A DNA stretch of 64,000 bases from an uncultured Slackia sp. (GTDB lineage Bacteria > Actinomycetota > Coriobacteriia > Coriobacteriales > Eggerthellaceae): contig NZ_CALUMA010000047.1 of assembly GCF_944321625.1 (NCBI RefSeq), positions 62,001 to 126,000 of the forward strand. Direction: 5' to 3'. Positions 56,152-64,000 of the stretch are shown piece by piece. Both the position numbers and the translations under genes were made by a program. How positions within the stretch are numbered: the stretch's first letter is position 1; the number at the start of each line of letters is the position of its first letter. The notes under the pieces were generated by a model. The model was not told where the DNA came from and did not search any database. It saw nothing but the letters and a program-made list of their open reading frames with translations.

Positions 56152-57777
56152 CTATGCCGTAGTCGCCGCGTTCCTGCCGGCAATGCGTCCCCAATTGAGC
56201 GCGCCCTGGAGGCAGGTGCCGGAACCTGGGTAGTACGGCCCAATCCACCCTGCCGTGTCAACGCCGGCGCCGAACAGATGCGGAATGGGGTTCCCATCGG
56301 TATCGAGAATTGCGGCATCGGTATTGATCAGGAGCCCGCCAATAGACCCAATGTTGGTGTTCTGGGTTTTCCAGGCGAAGTAAGGAGCCTCATCGAGCGG
56401 TGTCAACTGGACAACGCGCCCGAAAGCGGCATCTTCCCCAGCCTTACAAGCGGCATTCCACGATTCGACCGTAGCTTTGAGATTGGATGCGGGCATGCCC
56501 AGCGCCTTCGCAAGCTCGTCAAGCGAGTCGGCCTGCACCAGGCTCCCGTCATCAAGCGCCGCCTTGCGAGCATCCGCGCCGTCCGATGCGTTATCAGACC
56601 AGGAGCATTTAGCGTCCGACGTCAGCATTTTGTTGTCCATGAGCATGTACGTGCACCCATCCATGCCGCCCTGGGCCATAGCGGCGTTGAACATCGCGCG
56701 GCAATGGAAGGCGTACGTGGTATCCTCGCGCACGAATCGGTTGCCACGCATATCGATCAGGATATAGGGGATTTCGGGGTTCTGGTTGTTGGTGTAGCTC
56801 CAGGTTTGGAGTATTAGGTCGACGGCGCCATGGAACGCCGTATCGGCGCCGTGCGCCATTCCGATGCGAATGCCGTCGCCTGTATTGGTTGCGGCAGTAG
56901 CAACGGCCTGCGTCTTGATATCCCAATACTGCTGCTGGTCATACTTGAATGCCATGTCTTCGTTGTGGTCAATTGATCCCATTGCCAGCACAACGCCCTT
57001 GTTTGCCTTGTAGTTCTTGCCGTCTTTGGTGGCAACGCCTACAACCGTGCCGTTTTCGTCTTGGTAAATGTCAACCACTTCCGTATCGGTTTGCACCTCA
57101 CCTCCCTTTTCCTGCACGGCGGCAAGGGCATTGGTGGCCCACACCACGCCTCCGGTCTTCGTTTCGTCGGATGCGTCAGTAATCAGATGGATGCGATCAC
57201 GCATGTATTCGTCTTTCATATAGGGCGTGGGATAGCATCCGAACACGTTCGAGAAAGTGATATTGAAGTTGTCGGCCATCCACTGCAGATTATCGGCCGC
57301 ATTGTCAGCCATGCATTGCACAAGTTCCTCTTTGACAAGTCCCTCGCCGTCGGTCATCCAAAAATTCTTATGAAGCTCCGGGCTGTCATCGGTCACGCCA
57401 GCGATTTCTTTTTGCCATGTGGTGCCACTTGCTTGAATGGCGCCTTCTGCAAGAGCGGTTGTTCCGCCCGTGGTGCCGGCCTTTTCAAGCACCAGCACGC
57501 TCGACGCCCCATTCTCAAGCGCAGAATACGCCGCAGTAAGCCCGCTGCCGCCGCCTCCGCACACAACGACATCGTATTCGCCATCCCACGAAGAAGGCAC
57601 GCTCGATCCCGTGGATGCGGAAGAAGAGGCCTTCTCGCCCGCTTGGCTTGGAGAGCATCCTGCCAGCCCTGCGGCCGCTACCCCCGCCAGCCCCATTGCG
57701 GCAGCAGTCACAAACCCACGGCGTGACAGCCCCTTTTCCATAGTGGATTCCGACTTCATTGATTGCATCGCGGTCAT
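56152..57777 (-). CDS. Tat-exported FAD-dependent reductase 3
   Basis: Flavoprotein of 541 residues. The Tat signal LSRRGFVTAAAMG ends in the lipobox LAGC. FAD-binding VVVCGGGGSGLTAAYSALENG lies at about residues 70-90. The C-terminal GPYYPGSGTCLQGALNWGRIAG differs from the SHGR motif of reductases 1 and 2, so it belongs to another branch of the fumarate-reductase flavoprotein family. The ATG at 57777 has GGGGGACG upstream. It shares the neighbourhood with IclR and ApbE. The substrate is unknown. Confidence 0.87.
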   Translation of the reverse strand: MTAMQSMKSESTMEKGLSRRGFVTAAAMGLAGVAAAGLAGCSPSQAGEKASSSASTGSSVPSSWDGEYDVVVCGGGGSGLTAAYSALENGASSVLVLEKAGTTGGTTALAEGAIQASGTTWQKEIAGVTDDSPELHKNFWMTDGEGLVKEELVQCMADNAADNLQWMADNFNITFSNVFGCYPTPYMKDEYMRDRIHLITDASDETKTGGVVWATNALAAVQEKGGEVQTDTEVVDIYQDENGTVVGVATKDGKNYKANKGVVLAMGSIDHNEDMAFKYDQQQYWDIKTQAVATAATNTGDGIRIGMAHGADTAFHGAVDLILQTWSYTNNQNPEIPYILIDMRGNRFVREDTTYAFHCRAMFNAAMAQGGMDGCTYMLMDNKMLTSDAKCSWSDNASDGADARKAALDDGSLVQADSLDELAKALGMPASNLKATVESWNAACKAGEDAAFGRVVQLTPLDEAPYFAWKTQNTNIGSIGGLLINTDAAILDTDGNPIPHLFGAGVDTAGWIGPYYPGSGTCLQGALNWGRIAGRNAATTA

Positions 57778-58054
57778 GACGTCCCCCTAACCTTTGGGTC
57801 TTGAGCTTCGCGTCGGAACCAACGCACTGAGAGCTTCGCCAAACCCCAGAACCGCAATATCTCTGCGGCTTGGCACGCCCCTCGCTTGCGTTCAAGCATC
57901 TGGCGCGTTACCCCGCCCGCCTCCCTGCGGGCTTGTATGACCCGAAGTTTAAAGAGCCGCAAGACGCCCCACAACGCCCCCAAACCGCCGTACGGCACGG
58001 GTGTTCCACGATGCGGAACAACGCAGAATCGCATGCGTTTTGCCGCCAAACAAC

Positions 58055-58082
58055 AAGGCGGCGACCGAATGGCCGCCGCCTT
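58055..58082 (-). terminator. groEL terminator
   Basis: AAGGCGGCG and CGCCGCCTT form a 9-bp stem extended by CC/GG pairs, followed on the minus strand by GTTGTTTGG. It lies about 35 bp past the groEL stop. Confidence 0.75.
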
Positions 58083-58115
58083 GAATGGCGTTGCTCTATG
58101 GTTAATGCAAACGCA

Positions 58116-59804
<1,689 letters not shown>

Positions 59805-59868
59805 TTACTTGCGAATCGTCATCGCTTCAGCCACGATTTGGAGCCGCGAGCGCTTCGCAATCGCAACG

Positions 59869-60159
59869 TTAGTCGGTGTAAACCGCAAACAGATCGTCGG
59901 CACGCAGGATGAGCACTTCCTCGCCCTCGACGGTGATTTCGGTTCCGCCGTACTTGCCGTACAGCACGCGGTCGCCCTCCTTGACCGGCATGGGAATCAG
60001 ATTGCCGTCCTTGTCCAGCTTGCCCTCGCCCACAGCCAGCACGATGCCGCTCTGTGGCTTCTCTTTGCTGGTGGAGGCCAGGATGAGGCCCGACGCGGTG
60101 GTGGTTTCAGCTTCGTCGCGCTTGACGATAACGCGATCTCCCAAAGGCTTGAGATTCAT
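59869..60159 (-). CDS. groES: co-chaperonin GroES
   Basis: Lid protein of 96 residues ([20 protein letters not shown]...). The mobile loop [19 protein letters not shown] and the [20 protein letters not shown] block are standard. The ATG at 60159 has GGAAAGGAC upstream. The groES-groEL operon is controlled by CIRCE. Confidence 0.98.
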   Translation of the reverse strand: MNLKPLGDRVIVKRDEAETTTASGLILASTSKEKPQSGIVLAVGEGKLDKDGNLIPMPVKEGDRVLYGKYGGTEITVEGEEVLILRADDLFAVYTD

Positions 60160-60253
60160 GGAATGTCCTTTCCCTGTTGCCTTTTATTACCTTGCGGTCG
60201 TGCGCAACGAGCATCGCATTTAAAGACGCATGCGATTGTTCGTCGCGGCTTCT

Positions 60254-60285
60254 GAGTGCTAGCACTCAAACCCATCGAGTGCTAA
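60254..60285 (-). promoter_or_regulatory. CIRCE element (HrcA site) of groES-groEL
   Basis: On the minus strand TTAGCACTC-N9-GAGTGCTAG (60285-60259) matches the CIRCE consensus with one base change in the last position. GAGTGCTAGCACTC (60254-60267) overlaps it as a further perfect dyad. HrcA represses groES-groEL here until heat or unfolded protein removes it. Confidence 0.95.
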
Positions 60286-60294
60286 CAGTTGGCT

Positions 60295-60322
60295 ATACTA
60301 GCACCCAGCCTTTGGGATTCAA
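60295..60322 (-). promoter_or_regulatory. groES promoter (-35 TTGAAT, -10 TAGTAT)
   Basis: TTGAAT (60322-60317) and TAGTAT (60300-60295) are separated by 16 bp on the minus strand, immediately upstream of CIRCE, so the repressor would cover the start point. Confidence 0.7.
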
Positions 60323-60404
60323 CCCCTTTTGCAGAAAATCTAAGTGCCGTTGACTAAATGTTGCGAAAGATGGAGAAACCTCCAGTGGAAGAACGAAGGT
60401 CGCT

Positions 60405-60881
60405 TTATTCTCTTGCAGACGAAAGCGCTTCGAGCAGCGCCGTGCAGCCGCGGAGCACGTCGTCGTAAGTGGTGTCGAAATCGCGGGTGTACCAGGGGTC
60501 GGCCACATCGGACGCGGCATCAGTTGGCACTCCCTCGGGGAATTCGAGCAGCTTATGCACCTTGCTCGCCGGATCGCCGCCTAACATGCGGCGTATGTTG
60601 CGGATATTGGCGGAATCCATACCCACGAACAGGTCGTATTTGTCGTAGTCATCCGCGCGCAGCTGCACCGCGCGCTTGCCGTCGCTGGAAATGCCGTGGG
60701 CGCGCAGCACCTTCTTGGTGCCCGGATACACGGGCATACCGATTTCCTCGGTACTGGTGGCAGAGCTGGCAATAACGAACTCATCGGCCCGTCCCGCCTT
60801 TGCCACCAGGTCTTTCATGACGAACTCCGCCATAGTTGACCTGCAAATATTGCCGTGGCACACAAACATGATTCTATGCAT
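60405..60881 (-). CDS. low-molecular-weight protein tyrosine phosphatase
   Basis: Phosphatase of 158 residues. The P-loop CHGNICRS (C-x5-R-S, about residues 8-15) and the DPWYT-loop Asp in VADPWYTRDFD give the family catalytic residues. The coiled-coil gene at 60874 overlaps its start by 8 bp, so translation is coupled. The substrate could be a tyrosine kinase or polysaccharide regulator; none is near. It begins MHRIMFVCHGNICRS. Confidence 0.93.
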   Translation of the reverse strand: MHRIMFVCHGNICRSTMAEFVMKDLVAKAGRADEFVIASSATSTEEIGMPVYPGTKKVLRAHGISSDGKRAVQLRADDYDKYDLFVGMDSANIRNIRRMLGGDPASKVHKLLEFPEGVPTDAASDVADPWYTRDFDTTYDDVLRGCTALLEALSSARE

Positions 60882-61137
60882 GGGTATATTCCTTTTCTAG
60901 CTCGCGCTCTATCAGCTCATTCGCGATCTCAAGCGCCTTGATGCGACGCTTGGCGAGCGTGATCTGCGACTTATAGCGTTCGGGATGGCCTTTCGATTCC
61001 AACGTGACAATCGTCGCACGCAGCTTATGGAGAATGGAATCGATTTGACGCTGGGCCTCTTTCAAATCGTCGACGTTGAATTCGCTCGCCTGAGACGCTG
61101 CTTTATCTATACATTCTTTTTGATTGGTAGTCTCCAT
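60874..61137 (-). CDS. hypothetical coiled-coil protein
   Basis: Protein of 87 residues (METTNQKECIDKAASQASEF...). It is almost wholly helical and charged, with heptad-like hydrophobic spacing from about residue 20 (VDDLKEAQRQIDSILHKLRA) and KRRIKALEIANELIERELEKEY at the end. Its ATG shares one base with the stop of the methyltransferase gene (TAATG) and its end overlaps the phosphatase start by 8 bp. The three genes form one coupled unit. No family is recognised. Confidence 0.75.
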   Translation of the reverse strand: METTNQKECIDKAASQASEFNVDDLKEAQRQIDSILHKLRATIVTLESKGHPERYKSQITLAKRRIKALEIANELIERELEKEYTHA

Positions 61138-62186
61138 TAGATACTTACTATCTCTTCACAACCACAGAGTTCCCAGAATGCCACCGCGCTGGCGGCCGCA
61201 ACATTAAGGCTGTCCACGTGGTGCTTCATGGGAATGCGTACCGTGTAATCGCAGCCGGCGATGGTTTGCTGCGCCAGGCCATCGCCTTCGGTTCCGAAGA
61301 CCAGCGCCAGACGGTTACATGCAGCAAGTTGCGACGCACCCAGGGGAATTGAGTCATCAGAAAGCGCCATGGCTGCCGTCTTGAAACCCAGCGCATGCAG
61401 GCGCTCAAGCCCTGCCGCCGGCCATTCGTGCACATTCTCGCCGATGCGCGTCCACGGCACCTGGAACACCGTGCCCATGCTCACGCGCACTGCACGACGA
61501 TACAACGGATCGCAGCACGTAGGCGTGACCAGCACCGCATCCACACCCAACGCGGCGGTAGAGCGGAAAATAGCACCCACATTGGTGTGGTCGACAATAC
61601 CCTCCAGCACAGCCACGCGCAGACGCACATCTTCCGGCGCACAACCCATCGCGGCAGACTTTTCGCGCGCGATTTGATCGATGAGCTCCTCCGCACTCGG
61701 CAGCTGCGGACGGCGCATGGCGCACAGAATGCCTCGCGTAAGCGCGAAACCCGTGAGCTTTTTGAGCTCGTCTTCGGGCGCCACGAATATGGGCACTCCG
61801 TCGTCGGCCGCACCCCGGGCGCTTTCGACGCCGCTCGCGCCTTCGACCGCGTGGCCCCCTTCAGCGTTGCCGGTCCCCTTTGCCTCATCGCTTTCCTCAA
61901 TGCTGCCGAATCCCGCGGCCGCCCCGGTCCTTTCGTTGGCCTTTGCCGCAACGCCCGCCGCTTCAATGCGCGTCACCACGTCGGCAGCCGCATCCAGCCA
62001 ATGTGGCGTCATCAGAACCGACACGGGCACCATGCCGCCTTCGAGCGCACGGTCAATCACCTTGATGCTCTCGGCGATGAAGATTCCCTTCTCGGGCTCC
62101 AGCTTATTGCGCAACTGCGCCTCAGTCAGACGCGCATACGCATCCAAACGCGGGTCATCAAGCGAATCAATTTGGATATAGGGCAT
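61137..62186 (-). CDS. SpoU/TrmH-family RNA 2'-O-methyltransferase
   Basis: Methyltransferase of 349 residues. A substrate-binding N-terminal part (residues 1-140) has an extra low-complexity, Gly/Ala/Glu-rich insert (about 85-125). The SpoU knot domain follows: NVGAIFRSTAALGVDAVL (motif 1), LVFGTEGDGL (motif 2) and IPMKHHVDSLNVAAASAVA (motif 3), which bind S-adenosylmethionine in the trefoil knot. The target, rRNA or tRNA, is not fixed. The ATG at 62186 has GGAGGC upstream. It heads a unit with the coiled-coil and phosphatase genes. Confidence 0.9.
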   Translation of the reverse strand: MPYIQIDSLDDPRLDAYARLTEAQLRNKLEPEKGIFIAESIKVIDRALEGGMVPVSVLMTPHWLDAAADVVTRIEAAGVAAKANERTGAAAGFGSIEESDEAKGTGNAEGGHAVEGASGVESARGAADDGVPIFVAPEDELKKLTGFALTRGILCAMRRPQLPSAEELIDQIAREKSAAMGCAPEDVRLRVAVLEGIVDHTNVGAIFRSTAALGVDAVLVTPTCCDPLYRRAVRVSMGTVFQVPWTRIGENVHEWPAAGLERLHALGFKTAAMALSDDSIPLGASQLAACNRLALVFGTEGDGLAQQTIAGCDYTVRIPMKHHVDSLNVAAASAVAFWELCGCEEIVSI

Positions 62187-62339
62187 CGAAGCCTCCTGCC
62201 TGCCATTGAATCAGCGGTGATAGACTGCGCCTCCCACGCAGGCACGCGCATGAATACCCCGTTGCATGAATGGGCGCCTTCTTTCTCACAATGTATCATG
62301 TTAGAAAATGTGAGCAAATGTGAGAAAAAGAAGATTCCA

Positions 62340-62855
62340 CTAGAGCGTAGTCAGATCATAGTAGTGCGGGTAGATGTCTTCGTATTCGCCGTTGATATTG
62401 CGGAAGCCGCCGGGAATGGCGCCCAAGCGTGTGAAGCCAATCTTCTCATAAAGGTGGAGCGCCGACGCATTGGACGCAACCACGGCGTTGAACTGCAGCA
62501 CGCGGAAACCGCATGCCTTGGCGCGATGGAGAGAGTCGGTCACGAGCGCCGCGCCCACGTGTTTGCCGCGCGCCTCCCGCGCCACGGCATAACTCGCGTT
62601 GGCAATATGCCCGCAACGCCCGATATTGTTGGGGTGCAGGATGTAGAGGCCCAGGACCTCGCCATCTTGCACAGCCACAGCGGTCTCCGTCTGCGACGCA
62701 AAAAACTCCTCCGCCTCGGCGTCGCTGGCGAGCACGTCTTCTTGCGGGAACGCGCGCCCATCTATGACGACCTGATTCCAAATCTCGCGCATCGCGGGAA
62801 CATCGGAAGATGTGAACAAACGAACCCCGATTGCCTGCGTATTTTGAGATGCCAT
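62340..62855 (-). CDS. GNAT-family N-acetyltransferase
   Basis: Acetyltransferase of 171 residues. The acetyl-CoA site is VAREARGKHVGAALVTDSL (about residues 95-113), the GNAT R/Q-x-x-G-x-G/A form; SALHLYEKIGFTRLG closes the fold. It resembles phosphinothricin-type or L-amino-acid N-acyltransferases. The ATG at 62855 has GGAGGG upstream; longer frames to 63008 have none. The substrate is unknown. Confidence 0.85.
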   Translation of the reverse strand: MASQNTQAIGVRLFTSSDVPAMREIWNQVVIDGRAFPQEDVLASDAEAEEFFASQTETAVAVQDGEVLGLYILHPNNIGRCGHIANASYAVAREARGKHVGAALVTDSLHRAKACGFRVLQFNAVVASNASALHLYEKIGFTRLGAIPGGFRNINGEYEDIYPHYYDLTTL

Positions 62856-62873
62856 GCTTTGCCCTCCATTGAT

Positions 62874-62903
62874 AAAGGCGAGTCCGAAAGTCGACTCGCC
62901 TTT
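62874..62903 (-). terminator. terminator of the UPF0210 gene
   Basis: An 11-bp perfect stem, AAAGGCGAGTC / GACTCGCCTTT, with an 8-nt loop lies about 50 bp past the stop at 62956 and before the GNAT gene. It is followed on the minus strand by ATC only, so termination may be partial. Confidence 0.65.
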
Positions 62904-62955
62904 AGTAGTAAAAAGATACTTACTATTTTTTACGCTTATACATTCTGAAAGAATC

Positions 62956-64000
62956 CTAGTTCTTAAACGAATGAATAGGCGCGGGAATTCGTCCGCCACG
63001 GGTGACAAACGCCTCGCAGCTTGCCTGGTTCACCGGCATGATAGGCGCGTATCCCATGAGACCGCCGAAGTGGGCCATCTCGCCCACGCCCTTGCCCGCC
63101 ACGGGGATGATGCGCACCGCGGTGGTCTTCTGGTTCACCATACCGATGGCGGCCTCGTCGGCAATGATGCCGCTGATGGTGGCAGCGCTCGTGTCACCCG
63201 GCACCGCGATCATGTCCAGGCCCACGCTGCAAACGCAGGTCATAGCCTCAAGCTTCTCAATGGTCAGGCACCCGTTAGCAGCCGCCTCGATCATGTTCTT
63301 GTCCTCGGACACGGGAATGAACGCGCCGGAAAGACCGCCCACGTAGGACGACGCCATGATGCCGCCCTTCTTCACCTGGTCGTTCAGCATGGCGAGCGCC
63401 GCCGTGGTGCCGGGCGCGCCCACCTGGGAAAGGCCAATCTTCTCCAGCACCTCGCCCACGGAGTCGCCCTCGGCCGGCGTGGGCGCCAGCGACAGGTCGA
63501 TGATGCCGAACGGGGTGCCCAGCCTACGACTTGCCTCCTGCGCCACCAGCTGGCCCACACGCGTAATTTTGAACGCGGTGCGCTTGATGGTCTCGCACAG
63601 GAACTCGAAATCCTTGCCCTTGGCCTCGTCCAGCGCGCGGCTCACCACGCCGGGGCCGGAAACGCCCACGTTAATCACGGCGTCGCCCTCGGTCACGCCG
63701 TGGAAGCCGCCGGCCATGAACGGATTGTCGTCGGGCACGTTGCAGAAGGCCACGAACTTCACGCAGCCATAGGAGTCGTTATCGGCGGTAGCAGCGGCGA
63801 TATCCTTGACCACATGACCCAGAAGCTCGACGGCATTCATGTCGATGCCCGTCTTGGTGGAGCCCACGTTCACGCTGGAGCACACGATATCGGTCTCGGA
63901 AAGCGCCTGCGGCAGCGAGCGGATGAGCAGCTCCTCCGCCGGGGTCATGGCCTTGTTCACCAGCGCCGAATAGCCACCCAGCAGATCGACGCCCACCTCT
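62956..64000 (-). CDS. UPF0210/DUF711 family protein (N-terminus outside window)
   Basis: The last 348 codons of a protein of about 450 residues are present; the start lies beyond 64000. [64 protein letters not shown] and [13 protein letters not shown] are conserved parts of UPF0210 (PFL-family) proteins. The first residues seen ([20 protein letters not shown]) are internal in the family. Biochemical role unknown; the gene often lies beside an ACT-domain gene, which may be just outside. Confidence 0.9.
   Translation of the reverse strand, partial: EVGVDLLGGYSALVNKAMTPAEELLIRSLPQALSETDIVCSSVNVGSTKTGIDMNAVELLGHVVKDIAAATADNDSYGCVKFVAFCNVPDDNPFMAGGFHGVTEGDAVINVGVSGPGVVSRALDEAKGKDFEFLCETIKRTAFKITRVGQLVAQEASRRLGTPFGIIDLSLAPTPAEGDSVGEVLEKIGLSQVGAPGTTAALAMLNDQVKKGGIMASSYVGGLSGAFIPVSEDKNMIEAAANGCLTIEKLEAMTCVCSVGLDMIAVPGDTSAATISGIIADEAAIGMVNQKTTAVRIIPVAGKGVGEMAHFGGLMGYAPIMPVNQASCEAFVTRGGRIPAPIHSFKN

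Overview
The window comes from an anaerobic actinobacterium of the class Coriobacteriia, most likely the Eggerthellaceae (a Slackia-, Denitrobacterium- or Eggerthella-like gut organism). The grounds are: moderately high GC with GC-rich third positions; Tat-exported flavin reductases and DMSO-reductase-type molybdoenzymes in several copies; membrane-bound LuxR-type regulators beside those reductases; and actinobacterial housekeeping proteins. The genus is not settled from sequence alone. No rRNA or tRNA gene was recognised.

Layout. 1-3253: start of rpoB (leftward) with its promoter and long leader. 3254-8020: accessory region with a DUF559-like nuclease-fold protein, a nested inverted-repeat structure, an EamA exporter divergent from a LysR regulator, and an orphan XRE antitoxin. 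8140-13702: leftward dmsA-dmsB-dmsB-torD-dmsC operon, with a divergent membrane LuxR regulator at 14108. 16007-17551: HicB/excisionase-like DNA-binding protein and a second DUF559-like paralogue. 17817-21689: VanRS-like two-component pair and a membrane-anchored C39-like peptidase. 21851-28941: two LuxR-membrane-regulator / flavin-reductase pairs. 29046-32115: AgcS symporter and a CBS-domain membrane protein. 32432-32961: DUF4160/DUF2442 pair. 33174-35909: three-domain TsaB-RimI-TsaD fusion. 36578-40748: two-component system with a CxxCH haem-binding sensor, plus a radical SAM protein. 40914-45805: second molybdoenzyme cluster (dmsA-dmsB-torD and an extra dmsB). 45971-46518: BrnT-like toxin-antitoxin pair. 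47012-51850: divergent pap (PPK2) and ppk1. 52031-57777: cca, a small membrane protein, apbE, an IclR regulator and a third flavin reductase. 58116-60322: groES-groEL with CIRCE. 60405-64000: phosphatase, coiled-coil protein, rRNA/tRNA methyltransferase, acetyltransferase and a UPF0210 protein.

How the genes fit together. Much of the window serves anaerobic respiration outside the cytoplasmic membrane: Tat-exported reductases (two DmsA types, three flavoproteins), their ferredoxin subunits, TorD chaperones, an ApbE flavin transferase, and dedicated sensors (three 12-helix LuxR proteins, a haem-type histidine kinase, IclR). This is the wiring expected of a bacterium that switches among many organic or inorganic electron acceptors.

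The most unusual signals are not genes. They are: five-copy arrays of CTTGC at exact 11-bp spacing, upstream of an XRE antitoxin and of a DUF4160 gene, with weaker versions elsewhere; a nested A-B/B'-A' inverted-repeat structure at 4997-5290; and an in-frame palindromic insertion of about 150 bp inside the tsaD part of the TsaB-RimI-TsaD fusion.
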